Notes under the pieces: model-generated
Database searches by the model: none
What the model was told of the DNA's origin: nothing
The model's input: only the letters and a program-made list of their open reading frames with translations
Program-made: the position numbers and the translations under genes
Shown: positions 1 to 12,223 of the stretch, one piece after another
How positions within the stretch are numbered: position 1 is the stretch's first letter
How the letters are laid out: each line of letters opens with the position of its first letter
Assembly (NCBI GenBank): GCA_015698045.1
Contig: BLAL01000019.1
Location: 560,501-624,500, forward strand
Direction of reading: 5' to 3'
DNA length: 64,000 nt
Origin: Rhizophagus clarus
Taxonomy: Eukaryota; Glomeromycota; Glomeromycetes; Glomerales; Glomeraceae

Positions 1-363
1 AGTGATATTAATTATTATTCAACAAATTATTAAGTGTGAAATTGTTTTGTAATTATAGATTTAATTATTGTGGTGTTAAAGTTTTTTTTCTTTTTTTGTT
101 TAACTAATTATCATTACTATCATATTACCAGTTACGGTATATTAAATCTAGCCGAAATTATGTTAATTCTGGCCAAAATTAAAATCATGCTGAATTGCAC
201 TTTTAAAATTGTACGCATTTTTTTTAGATCACTATATTGCATATCTTTAACTTTTATAATACATTGTATAACAAAATTTAACATATTTAGACGATGAAAC
301 AAATCCGCCGATATGATTTAAATTTATATATAATTTAAAGTGTTTATGTTTTTAATTACAAAC
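1..363. other. AT-rich flank, no gene seen
   Basis: Low-complexity AT-rich DNA. The second (kinase-domain) exon expected downstream of the kinase-family exon ending at 364 is not here, so the truncation of that pseudogene lies at or just beyond its first splice donor. Confidence 0.5.
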
Positions 364-519
364 CTCTTCAAACCAACTTTGATTTGCGCTTTCAACATTT
401 TCTAATCTTTTGAGTATAACATTGAAATTTCTGAGCCTTATTAGTTCTTGCTTCTTAGAATCCCATTCATAATAACTTCCACCAACCCAGGTTGCTGTAT
501 AAATTTCAGAAAATCCACC

Positions 520-1335
520 TAGGGCTCAGTTTTTGCAAAAACTGATACCGAACCGAATTAATCAGTATCGGTATTAATGATTACCAAAACTGATCGGTAA
601 TTACTGAAAACCGAACTGATTTACCGAACATTTTTAGTAAAAAAATGTTTCGCAACGTTTAGCAAAAAAAAAGTTGCAAAACAATTTTTTCTTATCAAAT
701 CATCCATAAAAAAACGTTTCGCAACATTTTTTATTAAAGTGACAAAAAAAATGTTGCGAGACGTTTTTTTTATATTAAATCGTTTTATAAAAACGTTTCG
801 CAACATTTTTAAATAAAAAGGAAAATAACGTTGCAAAACATTGTTTTCTATATTAAATTTCTGATGTAAAAAACATTTTGCAACGTTTTTTACAAGTTTT
901 GCAAAAATAACGTTGCGAAACATTATTTTTTTTATATCAAACATTTATGTAAAAAACGTTTCGCAACATTTTTTACAATGTTCGCAAAAATAATGTTGCA
1001 AAACGTTATTTTTCATATTAAATTGTTTATGTAAAAAACATTTTGCAACGTTTTTTACAAGTTCCACAAAAATAACATTGCGAAATGTTATTTTTTATAT
1101 CAAACGTTTATGTAAAAAACATTTCGCAACGTTTTTTTTTTAACTACATTATTTAATAAAAAGACGTTTTTCTTATAAAAAAAAACATTTTTATTATCGG
1201 TAAATCGGTTCGGTAAATCGCAAAACTGATACCAAAACTGAAAGTTTCAGTTCAATAAATCATAAAACTGAAACTGCTCCGATACCAAAACTGGTCGGTA
1301 TGGTTTGGTAATTACCAAAACTGATCAGAGCCCTA
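520..1335. mobile_element. hAT-like non-autonomous TIR element, 816 bp
   Basis: The ends are TAGGGCTC and GAGCCCTA, flanked by perfect 8-bp duplications AATCCACC at 512-519 and 1336-1343. The paralogous kinase exon shows uninterrupted sequence at this point, so the duplication is a true target site. Both ends carry 'ACTGATCGGTAATTAC'-type subterminal sequence. The middle (about 600-1160) is an array of alternating AACGTTTCGCAAC and GTTGCGAAACGTT blocks separated by T and A runs, so it can fold extensively. There is no coding capacity. The 8-bp TSD and (C/T)AGGG end fit the hAT superfamily; a Mutator-like reading (10-bp TSD AAATCCACCT) is possible but less symmetrical. Confidence 0.8.
600..1160. 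repeat. CGTTTCGCAAC hairpin satellite inside the hAT-like element
   Basis: About a dozen alternating inverted blocks of the type AAACGTTTCGCAACATTTTTT and its complement, spaced roughly 40-50 bp. Apparent coding on the minus strand here is an artefact of the repeat. The same satellite recurs at about 29995-30298, 32547-32830 and 59465-59740. Confidence 0.75.
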
Positions 1336-1778
1336 AATCCACCTTTTGTTAGATATTTAATATTTTTTAAATTATTATATGGAATCCAATCAACTATCAT
1401 CTGTGGATGAAGTGCTTCAATTTGACATTTTTGTATTAAATGATCAATATCATTATTTCCAGATGTCCAAGTTGAAAATTTTGATTTTAAATAATCTTGA
1501 ACACAATATTCACAATATTCCGTGGCCAAACATTTTCGATTACAATATTCACAAATTCTTTTTGTCCCTTCATTACAAGAAATTTTTTGCATGTCATAAC
1601 TTTTATTATGATATCTTATTGCTTTATTTTTTTCATCATTTGTAAGAGAACTATCAGCAAGAATTGTTTGTTTTATAAATTCATATTTCTTGTGTACGTT
1701 ATTGTGAATATCATAATCAATTAATAAAATTGCTCTTCTTATTGTTGCGTGAATTAGTTCTTCTCGAAGAGTAGACAT

Positions 1779-3369
1779 AATATTATAAAGTTTTTAATCA
1801 GTCAAAAAATATATATTCAACTTTGAAAAAATTACAATGAACTAAAGAAAAAAAAATGTATCAATTAATGGTAAAAACTATAGATTTAAATTTAGCAAGA
1901 TTTACTATTATTTGTGTTTCACTGTATGTTGTGATTATATATCTATAATTAGAAGTGAATTCCCTAAAAAGTAACACAAATCGCTAACCGAAAAAGGTTA
2001 CCATTCCATAGCACCACACTATAAAATTGTTTATATTCATTTTTCTTTTTCATTTTAATTAAAATAATAATAATAATAATAATAATAAAGCCAAAAAGAA
2101 ACTTAATCGTGTAAAGGTAGTGACGTAAATTACGTTAAAAATTTATTTTATGAAAAATGATAATTAAATAAATAAAAGTAAAATATTAAATAGGGAGTCT
2201 GATACATAAATTTGATGAATCTGTGATTTACTGATTTTTTTTGTTTTTATTCATATTGAATAGATGACTCGATCAAATTCAAATCATTATCAAGAAATTG
2301 GATTAAATTTCCTAGTATAATCCATTCTGCTAGAACGGTATTTACTATGTGAGGTTGAACTTGAAAATTGATGACGTCGCGATGTCGCGTGATTAGGTTG
2401 ACTACAAAAGTGACGAAAATATTTTATCATTAGTTAAAAAAATGATAGTAAGTTAGTAAAACAGTGAGCGCAAATGTAATATATCATTGTGTAGCAATAT
2501 TTAAATCATCTTACTAGTTTATTCTTATAAATATACAATAAATAAGCGTATTATAAGCAAATAATTATTTCTTCGTTGAACATTCATATAATTTAGAACA
2601 TTTAGAACATAAAACCATTTTTCGCCTTTAATATAGATTATACAATATATTTACTCCAATTAAGACAACCTCTCGAACGTTAAATATAGTTGTATTTTTC
2701 ACGTAAAAATTTAATTTTACGATGATAATACAAATAAAAAAAATAATAAATTTATTAATATATATAAAAAAGATATATATATAATAAAAAAATCTTACAA
2801 AGAAAGAAACAAAATAAATCTTACAAATAAATCTAAAAAAATATATACACAAATTAATTTTTTTCTTAATTACTAATTCTTAATTATAAATTTTTTTTTT
2901 TTTGATCATATCATATAAAATATTATTATCTAAATTTTTCCAATGGTTTTTCTTTTTTTTTTTGTTGCGGTATCTATATTTAAATACTCGAATTTCTATA
3001 TGCTTATATATATATATACACATATATATATTAAATAATTACGAAAAAGTTTTACGTTATTAAATTAAAAAAAAAATGTACAAAAAATATTTCCTTCGTT
3101 CGACTCCGTGAAAAAATAGTAAAAGAAAAAAAAATAAAATACGCTCGTCTAATTAGAAATGCAAGGAACAAAAAATGAACGTTAAATACAATCAATAAGG
3201 AGGAACCTATATTTATGTTTTGAGATTAAAAAAAAAAGATATTACGAAATAAAACTCTTTAAAAAAAATAAAAAATAAAAAAGAAATAGAATAAATAAAA
3301 TAAAAAAAAAAAAAAATATTCATGAATCAAATTATTATTTTTGTTAATTAATCACCAATTGAAAAATAT
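1779..3369. other. intergenic, AT-rich
   Basis: It contains an (AAT)n microsatellite at about 2061-2088 and long A/T runs around 2700-3340. No convincing gene or RNA was seen. The segment nearest 3370 is the 3' flank of the methyltransferase gene. Confidence 0.5.
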
Positions 3370-4525
3370 TTATTTTTTTCGAGCGTAACATCTGAAATTT
3401 ATAACTTGAGTTTTATACTCATCAAATTCAGTTGCAATAGAAGCGAACATATCTTCTGTTTCTTCTTCGGTTAAACCTGGTTGAAATCGTTTATTTAAGG
3501 ATTTTTGAGTAGTTTCATAACTATTTAACATCTAATAATAACAAATAATAAGGATTACATTAACTGATATGTTGATTTAGATAAATATTTTCATTGTAAT
3601 ATTTCACGGATTTTCCACTTACCATTAAACCAATTTCTCCACCCCAACGACCTATCGGACAAATTTTATCCTGTTTATGAAAGTCTGATAATGAAGTAGA
3701 TGATTGCAACATATGAGGAATTGAGTTTATGGTGGTTTCAGGATCGATTCCTTTGGAATTCAAATATTTGAGAACTTTAAAAAAAAAAAGTAAAGATAAG
3801 AGATTTGTCTTTTTTATGAGGTTAATCTCATTCACCTGCTTACCTTGATCATTTCTATTTTGAGTTATTGGACCAGGATTGTCATAATCAACACGATACT
3901 CCATGATCTCCAAGTATCCACCTGGTTTCAAAACTCTCTTCATCTCGGAAAAAAGATATTTCCATTGGGAATATGTAAGATCAGGATAAATAGTAAATCT
4001 TTCACAAACAAAATCAAACGTAGAGTCAGGAAATGGGATTCCATTGAGAAGATCACATTGAATAAAACCAGTATTCGGAAGGCGAGAATTTTCGTCCGGA
4101 AGGATTGATGAAACATCAATACCAACATAAATATTTGAAGGGTGATACTCTCTTGCCATATCAAGAATCCAAGTGCCTGTTCCACAACCAACATCAAGCA
4201 CTCTTACACCCCCTGACAATAAATTTTGTTCTATAGGTGAAGAAAAATTACTTTGCCATTGAAATCGGAATAAATAATGTTCTAAATTTAATCTTTCAAA
4301 TTCATCGTCGTTAAAAGAGGGATAATTGTATTTATGAAAAGATTTAAGATCGTGAGGTGAATTATTATTATTATTATAAAGTTCATCTGTAATATTTTTA
4401 GTTGAAGGTTTGTTATTAATTAAAGCTCGCGAAACTTTTTTTAAACAGAAAACTTTAGCGAGCTCTAAAAGAAGGGATGATGAGTCGGAATTTTTACGAG
4501 TAGGAGATGACGAACGATCGGACAT
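3370..4525 (-). CDS. SAM-dependent methyltransferase (class I), three exons
   Basis: Exons are 4525-3844, 3774-3623 and 3531-3370, with GT/AG introns (donors AAG/GTAAGC and ATG/GTAAGT; acceptors TTTAAAG and ATTATTAG). Phases join cleanly and give about 331 aa. After a Ser/Asn-rich N-terminus, residues ~105-120 read VRVLDVGCGTGTWILDMA, the SAM-binding motif I. An acidic YVGIDVSS follows ~20 residues later (motif II), then GIPFPDSTFDFVCERF and the MKRVLKPGGYLEIMEY strand. This is the layout of Methyltransf_25/UbiE-type enzymes common in Glomeromycotina. The C-terminus (exon 3, ending CYARKK) contains LTEEETEDMF. Substrate cannot be told from sequence. Reading straight through either intron would give a shorter, wrong tail. 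Confidence 0.9.
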
Positions 4526-7500
4526 GGTATGGATATATTATAGTTGGAAAAGACTGAAGAAATTTTTCGTAAAATATATAAAATATATATTTTTATATAT
4601 ATATACACATACATATGTATATATATATCCGTCTCTTTACTAGTTTTCACAAAAATACGAGACTAAAGGGCAGAGAAGAAAAAAATATTTTTTTGTATGA
4701 GTGGGCATAATTTATAAGGATGTTTGGCGTGAGAAGATGCATGCAATATACCATTTATAATTGGATTATCCATTTAGAGAGGATCTCCCATTGTGCCCAT
4801 TACCAGGATCTTGTTAATGTTTAAAAGAGGAAATCAATACTCAATATAAATAATTTCACAAAATTTATGCAAAACATGAAAGTGGATAATCAACCTAGCT
4901 TAAATCATTGGTTATATAATAAACAAACATAAAGTACTTTTGTTAGAGGGTCAAAAGTTCAAAAGTATTCTCCGAATCCATTCCGAAAATCCTAAAAAGG
5001 GGATTGATTATTTAAACTTTTTATTTTTAATAATGTTTATATAATCATGTAAATTAATCAGTTACACAACATGCATTACGTGTAATAGCATAAATAAAAT
5101 TCATTATTTCTCACTCTAACAAAAAAAATTTTCAAACTCTTTAATCAAAAATTATTTGTAATGAATGAGCTTACTACAAGTTAAGCAAACAATTCCATGT
5201 AATCAAAAAGACCAATGATTTTTTGTCCCGTTATTCCGACCGTTGTCCGGTAATTGCCGTAATATTTGGTAAATTCAGAATGAATCGTTAACTTTTATAA
5301 TTTTGATGCCATTTTGTGAAACTAAACAAAGAAAACCATATCTCGGAATTTCCTTTAAACGCAGTAATTATTTATTTTCATATAATAATTATCCACTTAT
5401 TCATTTATTCCTAAATTATTTTAAATTAAAAAAAAAATAATCGAAATATTGGGCAAATATTTTTTTTTTTTTTAAAAAATTTTTTTTTTTTCATTTATTT
5501 TTTTTTTTTTTCCATTTTTTACAGCCAAATTCAAAAATCACGGGTCAACGTTCAATTTGCCGATCAATAAACAAAAACTCGGTAAACACGGTATAAAAAA
5601 TGAAAACCTTGTCCCGAATGTAGCGTTACATTCCTTACATGGAAAATGGGGTTTTTACCGAGTTTTACCGAATTCACTTCTAAAAAATTGTCGAGTGTCC
5701 CATGACATTTTGAATATAGTTATAATTGTTTGGTTCCCAATTTATTTTGTCAACTATTTTACAACATTATCGATTTCGTTTGTCTTTTTTATATATAAAA
5801 CTTTTTTATAGGGTTAGAATTAATTAATGTAATTAGTATTGGAAGGCACAGTACAGTATATTGTTGATCGATGATCTACATGCACCTTTAAACCAAAAAT
5901 GGGGAGGTCTAGATCAGTCTACGCTTTCATATTTATCAGCAGAGTAATCAAAAAAAAGAAAATATTTATATGTTTTGTTTTTGTTGGACTTTTCCATATC
6001 TAGAAAAAAAAGGGCTCACGTGCGAAATCCATTGAAAGGAAAATGTAAAAGAATGAAAAGTCACATGGTAATCGGTTCCTGTTTTGAAAACTTTGATTGA
6101 TAATACATAAAAAGATAATAAAGAATCCTTTCGAGCGAGCATGGACAATATATATATATATATATATATATATCTCTCTATTTTCATCTTTGTACCATTA
6201 CTAAATATAATTTGGAATTACGGAATATGAGAACATATTAGTATGATTGGATAACTTAGATTATTTGAAATAAATATTTCAATAATAATATATAGTGTTT
6301 AATTTATAAGGACCAAAGATGTGTGATTTCGGAGACGTTAGACGTTGTTCAGAATGTTCAAATATTTTGATTGACATTTTTAGAATTTGAAAATATTTAT
6401 TGTAACACACAAACATAATTTTCGCTTCACATTGGATTGGTGGATTTACCTCATATAAATATATGCTTTCAAATTAAAAATTTATGTATTAAATATCGGT
6501 TTCGAAACTAAATTCAAGAAATTTTGTTTTAAATTATATAAAATTAAGTTTTTGAGTCGAAAAAAAAAAAAATAAAATAAAGATAAAAAAAAAAAAATAA
6601 AAATAAAAATAAAAATAATAAAAAAAAATAAAAATAAATTATAATAAAATAAAAATATCTTTGATCTAACTAATCCAGTAAATAAAGCGAGTTATTAAAC
6701 TTATTTTTGTATACCTAATAATATAAATAAAAATACCTTGAAACATAATTAATAATCCGATGAATAATAATAATAATAATGATAAAAAAAAAATAACAAA
6801 TGAAATAAATAATTGTGTAATCTGTAACGTATGATACATTTATAATTTAACAAACAATAAATAAACCTGAAATAAAAATTAAGCACGATACAAGTTATCC
6901 TTACGCACGTACCATACAGCGCACGAAGTAAATAGTTGTGCTGAAGATAGTTAATTTTATTATTTTAATTCGTTATTCTGTTATTCATTCTCTTTTTATT
7001 CGTTGTCTTATTTTATTTCAAAAGAAAAAATACATAAACAAGACATAATTTTTCTAAATATTCGTATGAATTAACATTCGCTCATGCACCGATTTTCGTT
7101 CTAGGTAGATACCTTATTTTGAGAAATATTAACGAACATTGTACAATATTTTAGAATTACTTCCAACCAATAATTTATTGTTAAAGTGTTTACTTAATTT
7201 AAAAAAAACATTCTTTTTGCAAAATTCAAACAAAAATTTAACTTTACATATTAATTGAAAAATCAAACTGTGTCTGAAGCGAAAATCTGAATATTAATAA
7301 TAATAATTTTTGACTCACTTTTTTAGTATGCACCAAATGACTAACTATTTATACTTGATAAATAATCTTTTTTGCATGATAGAAATTGTTAACATTTATT
7401 ATTATTATTTTTTTTTTTTAAAAAAAAAAATAAATAAATAAATAAATAAATACTGTAAATATATGCTCGGATTATTATGTACCTGCTGGTGACTGAATAT

Positions 7501-7953
7501 TTTTTTTCATTTTCTCTCATTATTGTTAAATTAATTATAGAAATGACGCAAAAGAATATTGATATGTTGAACATTGGATATTTGGAAACGAAACTTAATA
7601 ACGACAATTGTTCGGAGCAAAGCGAAGGAACTATTTCTTTACTATTTTGTGTTAACCACCCACATTATCTCAATTTTCTTTGCGAGATGTATATACATTT
7701 ATATTTATTGTATAAATTTTAAATAGTGTGACGGACTTAGGACCGTCCGTTTTCCCAATAAATAATATTTGTGGTGCTAATTACAACAAAATATTAAATT
7801 GAAAGAGAAGTAGATAAACATTTATAATTTCAGCTTGTTCGTTTCTAACGTTGAATGATAAAAAACTATTGTGTAAAAATGTTATTTTTAAGGAATGACT
7901 GCGAGGACGCTTAGAGGAACCTTTCCTTAATTCGGAATTTTACGTGTATGTAT
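4526..7953. other. intergenic, AT-rich
   Basis: TATA-rich DNA lies just upstream of the methyltransferase (4570-4632, also its likely promoter side), a (TA)n microsatellite at about 6149-6173, and A-rich low complexity at 6555-6660 and 7400-7455. Around 5220-5700 are scattered CCGGTAA/TTTACCG words that may be an eroded repeat. Open frames at 5557-5811 and 7477-7722 have no recognisable features and are not called. Confidence 0.45.
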
Positions 7954-9372
7954 TGTTGTGCCTCAGATCGATTCTTGCCTCAGATCAAAGCTCACGCATC
8001 TCAGATTAAAATCATCATATGAGGTGCGTGAAATGAAACATCGATCATCTGAGGTGCCTCAGATTCAATCTGAGGCAATTTTTTTTTAAAAAAAAATATT
8101 ATGATTTAATTTATTTTATTTTCACGCCTTCTCTTTTTTTTCTTTAAAAAACAGTTCAGGTCTTTATTTTTTCTTTATATATTTTGTTTTAGGGATATTA
8201 ACTGTTCTTTTTTTCTTTTCTTACAGGAGCTGCTTATATTTGAAACGTACTATTTTGGATTTTTTTTTTCGAGGTAGGTGAACGCTTTTTTATATCTTTT
8301 TTTTTGTTTTCTTTATAGGAACGCTGCTAACATTCCTTTTTCTTTATTTTTACAGAAATCTCCCTGACGCCATTTGGAAGTTGGAATAGTTGGTTTTTTT
8401 TTACAGGAATTTACTTAATGATAAAATATCAGGTGAGGTTTTTCTTTTATCTTACATTTGTTTTTTTTTCTTTATAGAAACGCTATTAACTATTTCTTCT
8501 CTTTTCTTAAAACAGCCATTTTCTAAGGTATGTTTTAATTTTTTTTTATATATATTTTCATTTTTAGAAATGTGATTAACCATTCCTTTTCTTCTTTTCC
8601 TTATAGGAATGGATCAGAACACTCACTGGCGGCATTACTGTGTGTCAAGAATTGGTCTAGAAATAATATATTAATATTATATATGACAATTTTTATTGTC
8701 ACGATAAAATTTATATGTATGTTCAAATAGATATACAGTAATATAAGTTTATGTTGTAAAAAACACGAAGATTGAAATTTGAAATAAAAAAAATAACACT
8801 GTATTATAATTAACAAAGGAATTAGGATTAAAAAAGTAAATTTACAATGATGGTTAAAATTTTATCTAATAGTAGAAGATACATAATTTTATTACAAAAT
8901 TTTTAAAAACTAATTTTTTACAATAACGATAAATTTTTTGATCTCCAACTTTTAAATTAAACACCTATCTCAAACACTCGACTTAGCCATACCAACCAGT
9001 TACTATAAAGAAAAAAAGATGAGGGAACGGTTAATAGTGTTCCTATAATGAAAAACAAAATAAAATGCGTCACTTATCTCAAAAAAAAAAATCCAAAATA
9101 GCCGTTCTAAATATAGCAATTCCTGTAATAAAAAGAGAAAAGAAACAATAATAATGTTCTTAAAAAAAATATATAAAGAAAAATAAACTGAAGAGAACTG
9201 GTACCTACTTTAAAAAAACTGAACTGTTGTTTTAAATGGTCATTTACTGATTTCTAAAAAAAAAATTGCCTCAGATCGAAACTGAGGCACCTCAGATGGT
9301 CTATTTTCATTTCACGTACCTCACATGATGATTTTAATCTGAGGTGCGTGAGCTTCGATCTGAGGCACAACA
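7954..9372. mobile_element. fold-back element with long inverted arms, 1.4 kb
   Basis: The termini are TGTTGTGCCTCAGATCGA and its complement. About 110 bp at each end is closely matched (CTCACGCA, CTCAGATTAAAATCATCAT, GGTGCCTCAG, CTGAGGCAATTTT), and weaker inverted similarity continues for ~400 bp per arm (7954-8370 against 8980-9372). The left arm has one extra 16-bp block. Flanks share only TAT, so a 2-3 bp TSD is possible but not provable in this AT-rich setting. Inside each arm are repeated intron-like tracts reading inward: an (A/G)TTAAC or GCTAAC branch-like word, a pyrimidine tract, then TTACAG/TATAG. No transposase was seen. Confidence 0.75.
8225..8660 (+). other. possible mini-exon gene in the fold-back element
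   Basis: Short open stretches follow good acceptor sites: after CTTACAG at ~8225 (GAG CTG CTT ATA TTT GAA ACG) up to a CGAG/GTAGGT donor near 8272; after TTTACAG near 8355; near 8405 up to CAG/GTGAGG; and after CCTTATAG near 8607, where the reading EWIRTLTGGITVCQELV ends in TAG. Branch-like ATTAAC/GCTAAC words precede each acceptor. Coding status is unproven; the arrangement resembles the better supported exon-intron array at 37504-37966. Confidence 0.3.
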
Positions 9373-9981
9373 TATATACTACGTATCTAAATAAATAGGC
9401 ATGTTAAATTACTCGTATTTAATTATTTTATTAAGTTCAAAACGGATATTTTTGAGAAAACCGTCGAGAATCTGATTTATTGTACCTTTGATGCAATTAT
9501 GCGATTTGTTTTGGCAAAATTATAAGACCAATTATCATAATCATCGGTCTTTCATTACGTATGTACTTATTTAAAATTCTTACATATTATTAATAATGGT
9601 TTAACCAGCAACTGATCATCTCGTGACAATTGTCACATTACCAATTATCTATACGGAAATACGATGTATTATTGTATTATATACCGTAATATAAATTACT
9701 TTAATATAGTGTAATTTAAACCATCGAAACGAATTTAATTTTGCACAATGAAAAGTTATAATTTATAATATGAAGTGAAACGAACTATTTAAGTTACAAA
9801 TTAAGAAATGTCTTACTTCTCTAGTATTAGTGTTTAAAATAGTTAAATGAATCCGTTTAAAGATCCATGTCGGCATGTGAATGTGGCAAAATTTTTAGAA
9901 GTAAATTTATAATTTGTCAATGTCTAATATTTAAATAAAAATTTAGTAATTTAGTAATTTTAAAATATTTTTTTTGTCATT
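9373..9981. other. intergenic
   Basis: AT-rich sequence between the fold-back element and the 3' end of the kinase gene. No gene seen. Confidence 0.5.
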
Positions 9982-11577
9982 TTAAAAAAAATTACCATCG
10001 GGAATTTCCAATTCAACTTGATCTTCCGAGTGAAGATTTGAACTAATGAATATGTCATCTGTAAAATAAAATAATCAAGAGTATATTAATAATGGTATTA
10101 ATGTTTAAAACAGATAATTAAGTAAAAATACATTATAATACCTGTTATTGCATTTCTTGGTTTAGGTAAATTTTTGAATTCATAAATATTACTTGTAAAT
10201 ATTTTACTAGTACTAATATAAATTACATCATCTTTTGCCTCTGTTTCTGGTTGAGATAATTCATTTGGATTATTTTGATAATATAACTTAATTTCTTCTA
10301 TTTTCTTCAAAAGTGTTGTGGTATCAAGCCTTTCTAATGGATCAGCATTCCAGCATTGTACCATTAGCTTTTTATATTTTAAAGGAGTTCCTGCTATGAT
10401 TTTTGGCCTCATTCCATTAATTATTTTTAATGCGAGATTATAGTCATTTTCATAATAATTAAAAGGAGGGTGACCAGATGAAATTTCCCACATAAGCATT
10501 GCAACACTATAAATATCAGATTTATAAGTATATTCTTTTCCATTAATAACTTCAGGAGCTATATAAGGAAGATTTCCATATATACTCGTTAATGGTTTGT
10601 CTGCGGGACCACAAAATCCAAGATCACTAATATACCAAGAATCATTATATCGTGTATATAATATATTTCCAGAATGTAAATCTCTATGAATTGAATTCTC
10701 TTTATGAATGCAACTAAGAGCTTTAATTATCAAAAAAGTAATATTGAATCTTTCCTTCCAAGTAAGTTGGTTTTGTTGTAAATAATTTCTTAAATCTATA
10801 TTCATTTTATGCATCACAAGCATATAATTTCCAGTTTCCGGTTCTCTCGTCAAGCCATAACAAGGAATAATCTCTGAGTATTTATTGCTTATCCTCAAAT
10901 GCGACTTAACCTAGAATAAATAATTTTTAATTTTAATAAATTAAACAATTTTCAAATGTATCTTTAAATATTATTGAATAACAAACCTCTTCAAACCATC
11001 TTCGATCCACATTTTTAAAATTTCCTAATTCTTTGAGTACTACTTCATGCCTTCCGAATCTAATTAATTGTTGATTTTTAGAATCCCATTCTTGGTATTT
11101 TCCACAAACCCAAATTGCAGTATAAATTTTAGAGAATCCTCCTTCTAATAAATATACAATATTTTCTAAATTATTATATGGAACCCATTCAATTATATTA
11201 TCTGGACCAAGTGTTTCCGATTGACATTTCCGTATTAAAATATCGAATTTATTATTTCCAGATGTCCAATCTGAAAATTTTGATTTTAAGTGATTTTGAA
11301 CACAAAATTCACAATATAAAGTAGCAAAACATTCATGGCTACAATTTTCACAAATTCTTTTCTTTCCAGAACCATAAAATAATTTTTCTCGGTCGTAATC
11401 CCTATCACGTAATTTTATTGCTTCAGCTTTCTCATTTTTCGTGAGGGAACTATCATCAAGAATTGTTTTTCGTATAAACTCATGTTGACTGTGAAAGTCT
11501 TTATAAACAGAGTAATCAAGTTGATCAATTGCATTATTAATCACTCGATTTATATATTGTTTTCGAAGTTTTGACAT
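9982..11577 (-). CDS. protein kinase with N-terminal zinc-like motif, three exons
   Basis: Exons are 11577-10987, 10910-10142 and 10058-9982 (GT/AG introns, compatible phases), giving about 478 aa. The N-terminal ~100 residues carry paired cysteines (ICENCSHECFATLYCEFC), then WTSGNNKFDILIRKCQ and a kinase domain from ~residue 140. Kinase landmarks are the glycine-rich loop LEGGFSKIYTA, the VVLKEL lysine, the catalytic loop HRDLHSGNIL, DLGFCG in place of DFG, YIAPEV and SDIYSVAMLMWE. The tail exon reads SSNLHSEDQVELEIPD. The DLG variant keeps the metal-binding Asp. This is the tyrosine-kinase-like family massively expanded in Rhizophagus; signalling substrates are unknown. Its exon 1 is duplicated, and dead, at 364-1778 in the same orientation. 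The start is the first ATG of the long first exon. Confidence 0.9.
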
Positions 11578-12075
11578 AATTATAGAAAAGAAATGAAAGA
11601 ATTGGCAGAAAAAAAGATAGAAAGAAATGATTTCCGATTGGCGAATACGTCAAGAGCTATGAAGACTTGAATAATTATTGCAAGAAAGCTCTAAAATACA
11701 AGACATACGATCCAGGATGCAAAAGAGAAAAGAGAGAAGCACGAAACGTATAGAAAAAAAAGAATTTCACGAAGATAATAAATTAGAAATTTATGTATAT
11801 ACTGTAGGTAGTAGAGTATAACAATGCTTGTTTATCTGTTTGTTTATTTTTGATTTTTGTAGTTAGTATATAGGTCAAAAAATGGCAATTGATGAAGATT
11901 GCAAAAGTTTATTTTGATGTTCGCGCCAGGTTCGACCTTTCGCGAATACACGTATTTCGAATAACTAAACCTTGGTTTTATAAGAAATAAAAAAGAAAAA
12001 AAAAAAAAATTGAATAATGGCGTGTAACTATCAAATTTTAGTTTGTCTACTACAGTAGTTTATGTCAACTCCTAT
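11578..12075. other. kinase 5' flank
   Basis: Upstream region of the kinase gene, with A-rich stretches near 11990-12010. No separate gene seen. Confidence 0.4.
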
Positions 12076-12223
12076 TGTTGCAAAGCAGATAGTTGTACTG
12101 TAATGTAAACTCGATGCTTGGAGTGGAGTATCACACAATTTATTTTGCATAAGACAATCTAAACAAGACAGTGTCACTGCGACTAATCCACGTTCTACGT
12201 CACACACAAAAGCTATTGCAACA
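12076..12223 (-). mobile_element. LTR-like fragment (Copia-type fossil?)
   Basis: On the minus strand it begins TGTTGCAATAG and ends GCTTTGCAACA, so it has short inverted TG...CA ends. It is directly preceded by a polypurine-tract-like AAGTTAGGGGGAA. The length (148 bp) fits a small LTR. No second LTR or coding part was recognised nearby, so this is a fossil end at most. Confidence 0.35.

Larger units (their letters stand above)
364..1778 (-). pseudogene. kinase-family gene, first exon only, split by a transposon
   Basis: The minus-strand reading starts at ATG 1778 (MSTLREELIHATIRR) and matches exon 1 of the kinase at 9982-11577 along its length: the same CEYC...CEYC zinc-like pairs, the LKSKFSTWTSGNN stretch and the DWIPYNNLKNIKYLTKGGF run leading into the kinase glycine loop. 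The match breaks at 1336-1343, resumes at 519 and runs to a donor-like GAAGAG/GTTTGT at 364/363, the same splice position as in the intact paralogue. Between the parts sits an 816-bp TIR element. No catalytic exon follows in 1-363. This is a dead tandem-type duplicate: one transposon insertion plus loss of the 3' part. Identification rests on the paralogue in this window; the kinase-family name is inferred through it. Confidence 0.85.

Noticed and set aside
621-944. Minus-strand open frame of 107 codons
   Set aside because: It lies wholly within the CGTTTCGCAAC satellite of the hAT-like element.
511-1344. 10-bp duplication AAATCCACCT indicating a Mutator-like element
   Set aside because: The shorter reading, TAGGGCTC...GAGCCCTA with 8-bp AATCCACC, gives fully symmetrical ends and fits hAT better. 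The longer match follows from the same bases.
3098-3112. B-box-like CGTTCGACTCCG, possible tRNA
   Set aside because: No A box, acceptor stem or anticodon arm could be folded around it.
5557-5811. 84-codon open frame
   Set aside because: No family features, hydrophobic random-looking 3' half, and AT-rich context without splice support.
7954-9372. 8-bp target duplication for the fold-back element
   Set aside because: The flanking 8-mers GTATGTAT and TATATACT do not match; only TAT is shared, which is uninformative in this context.
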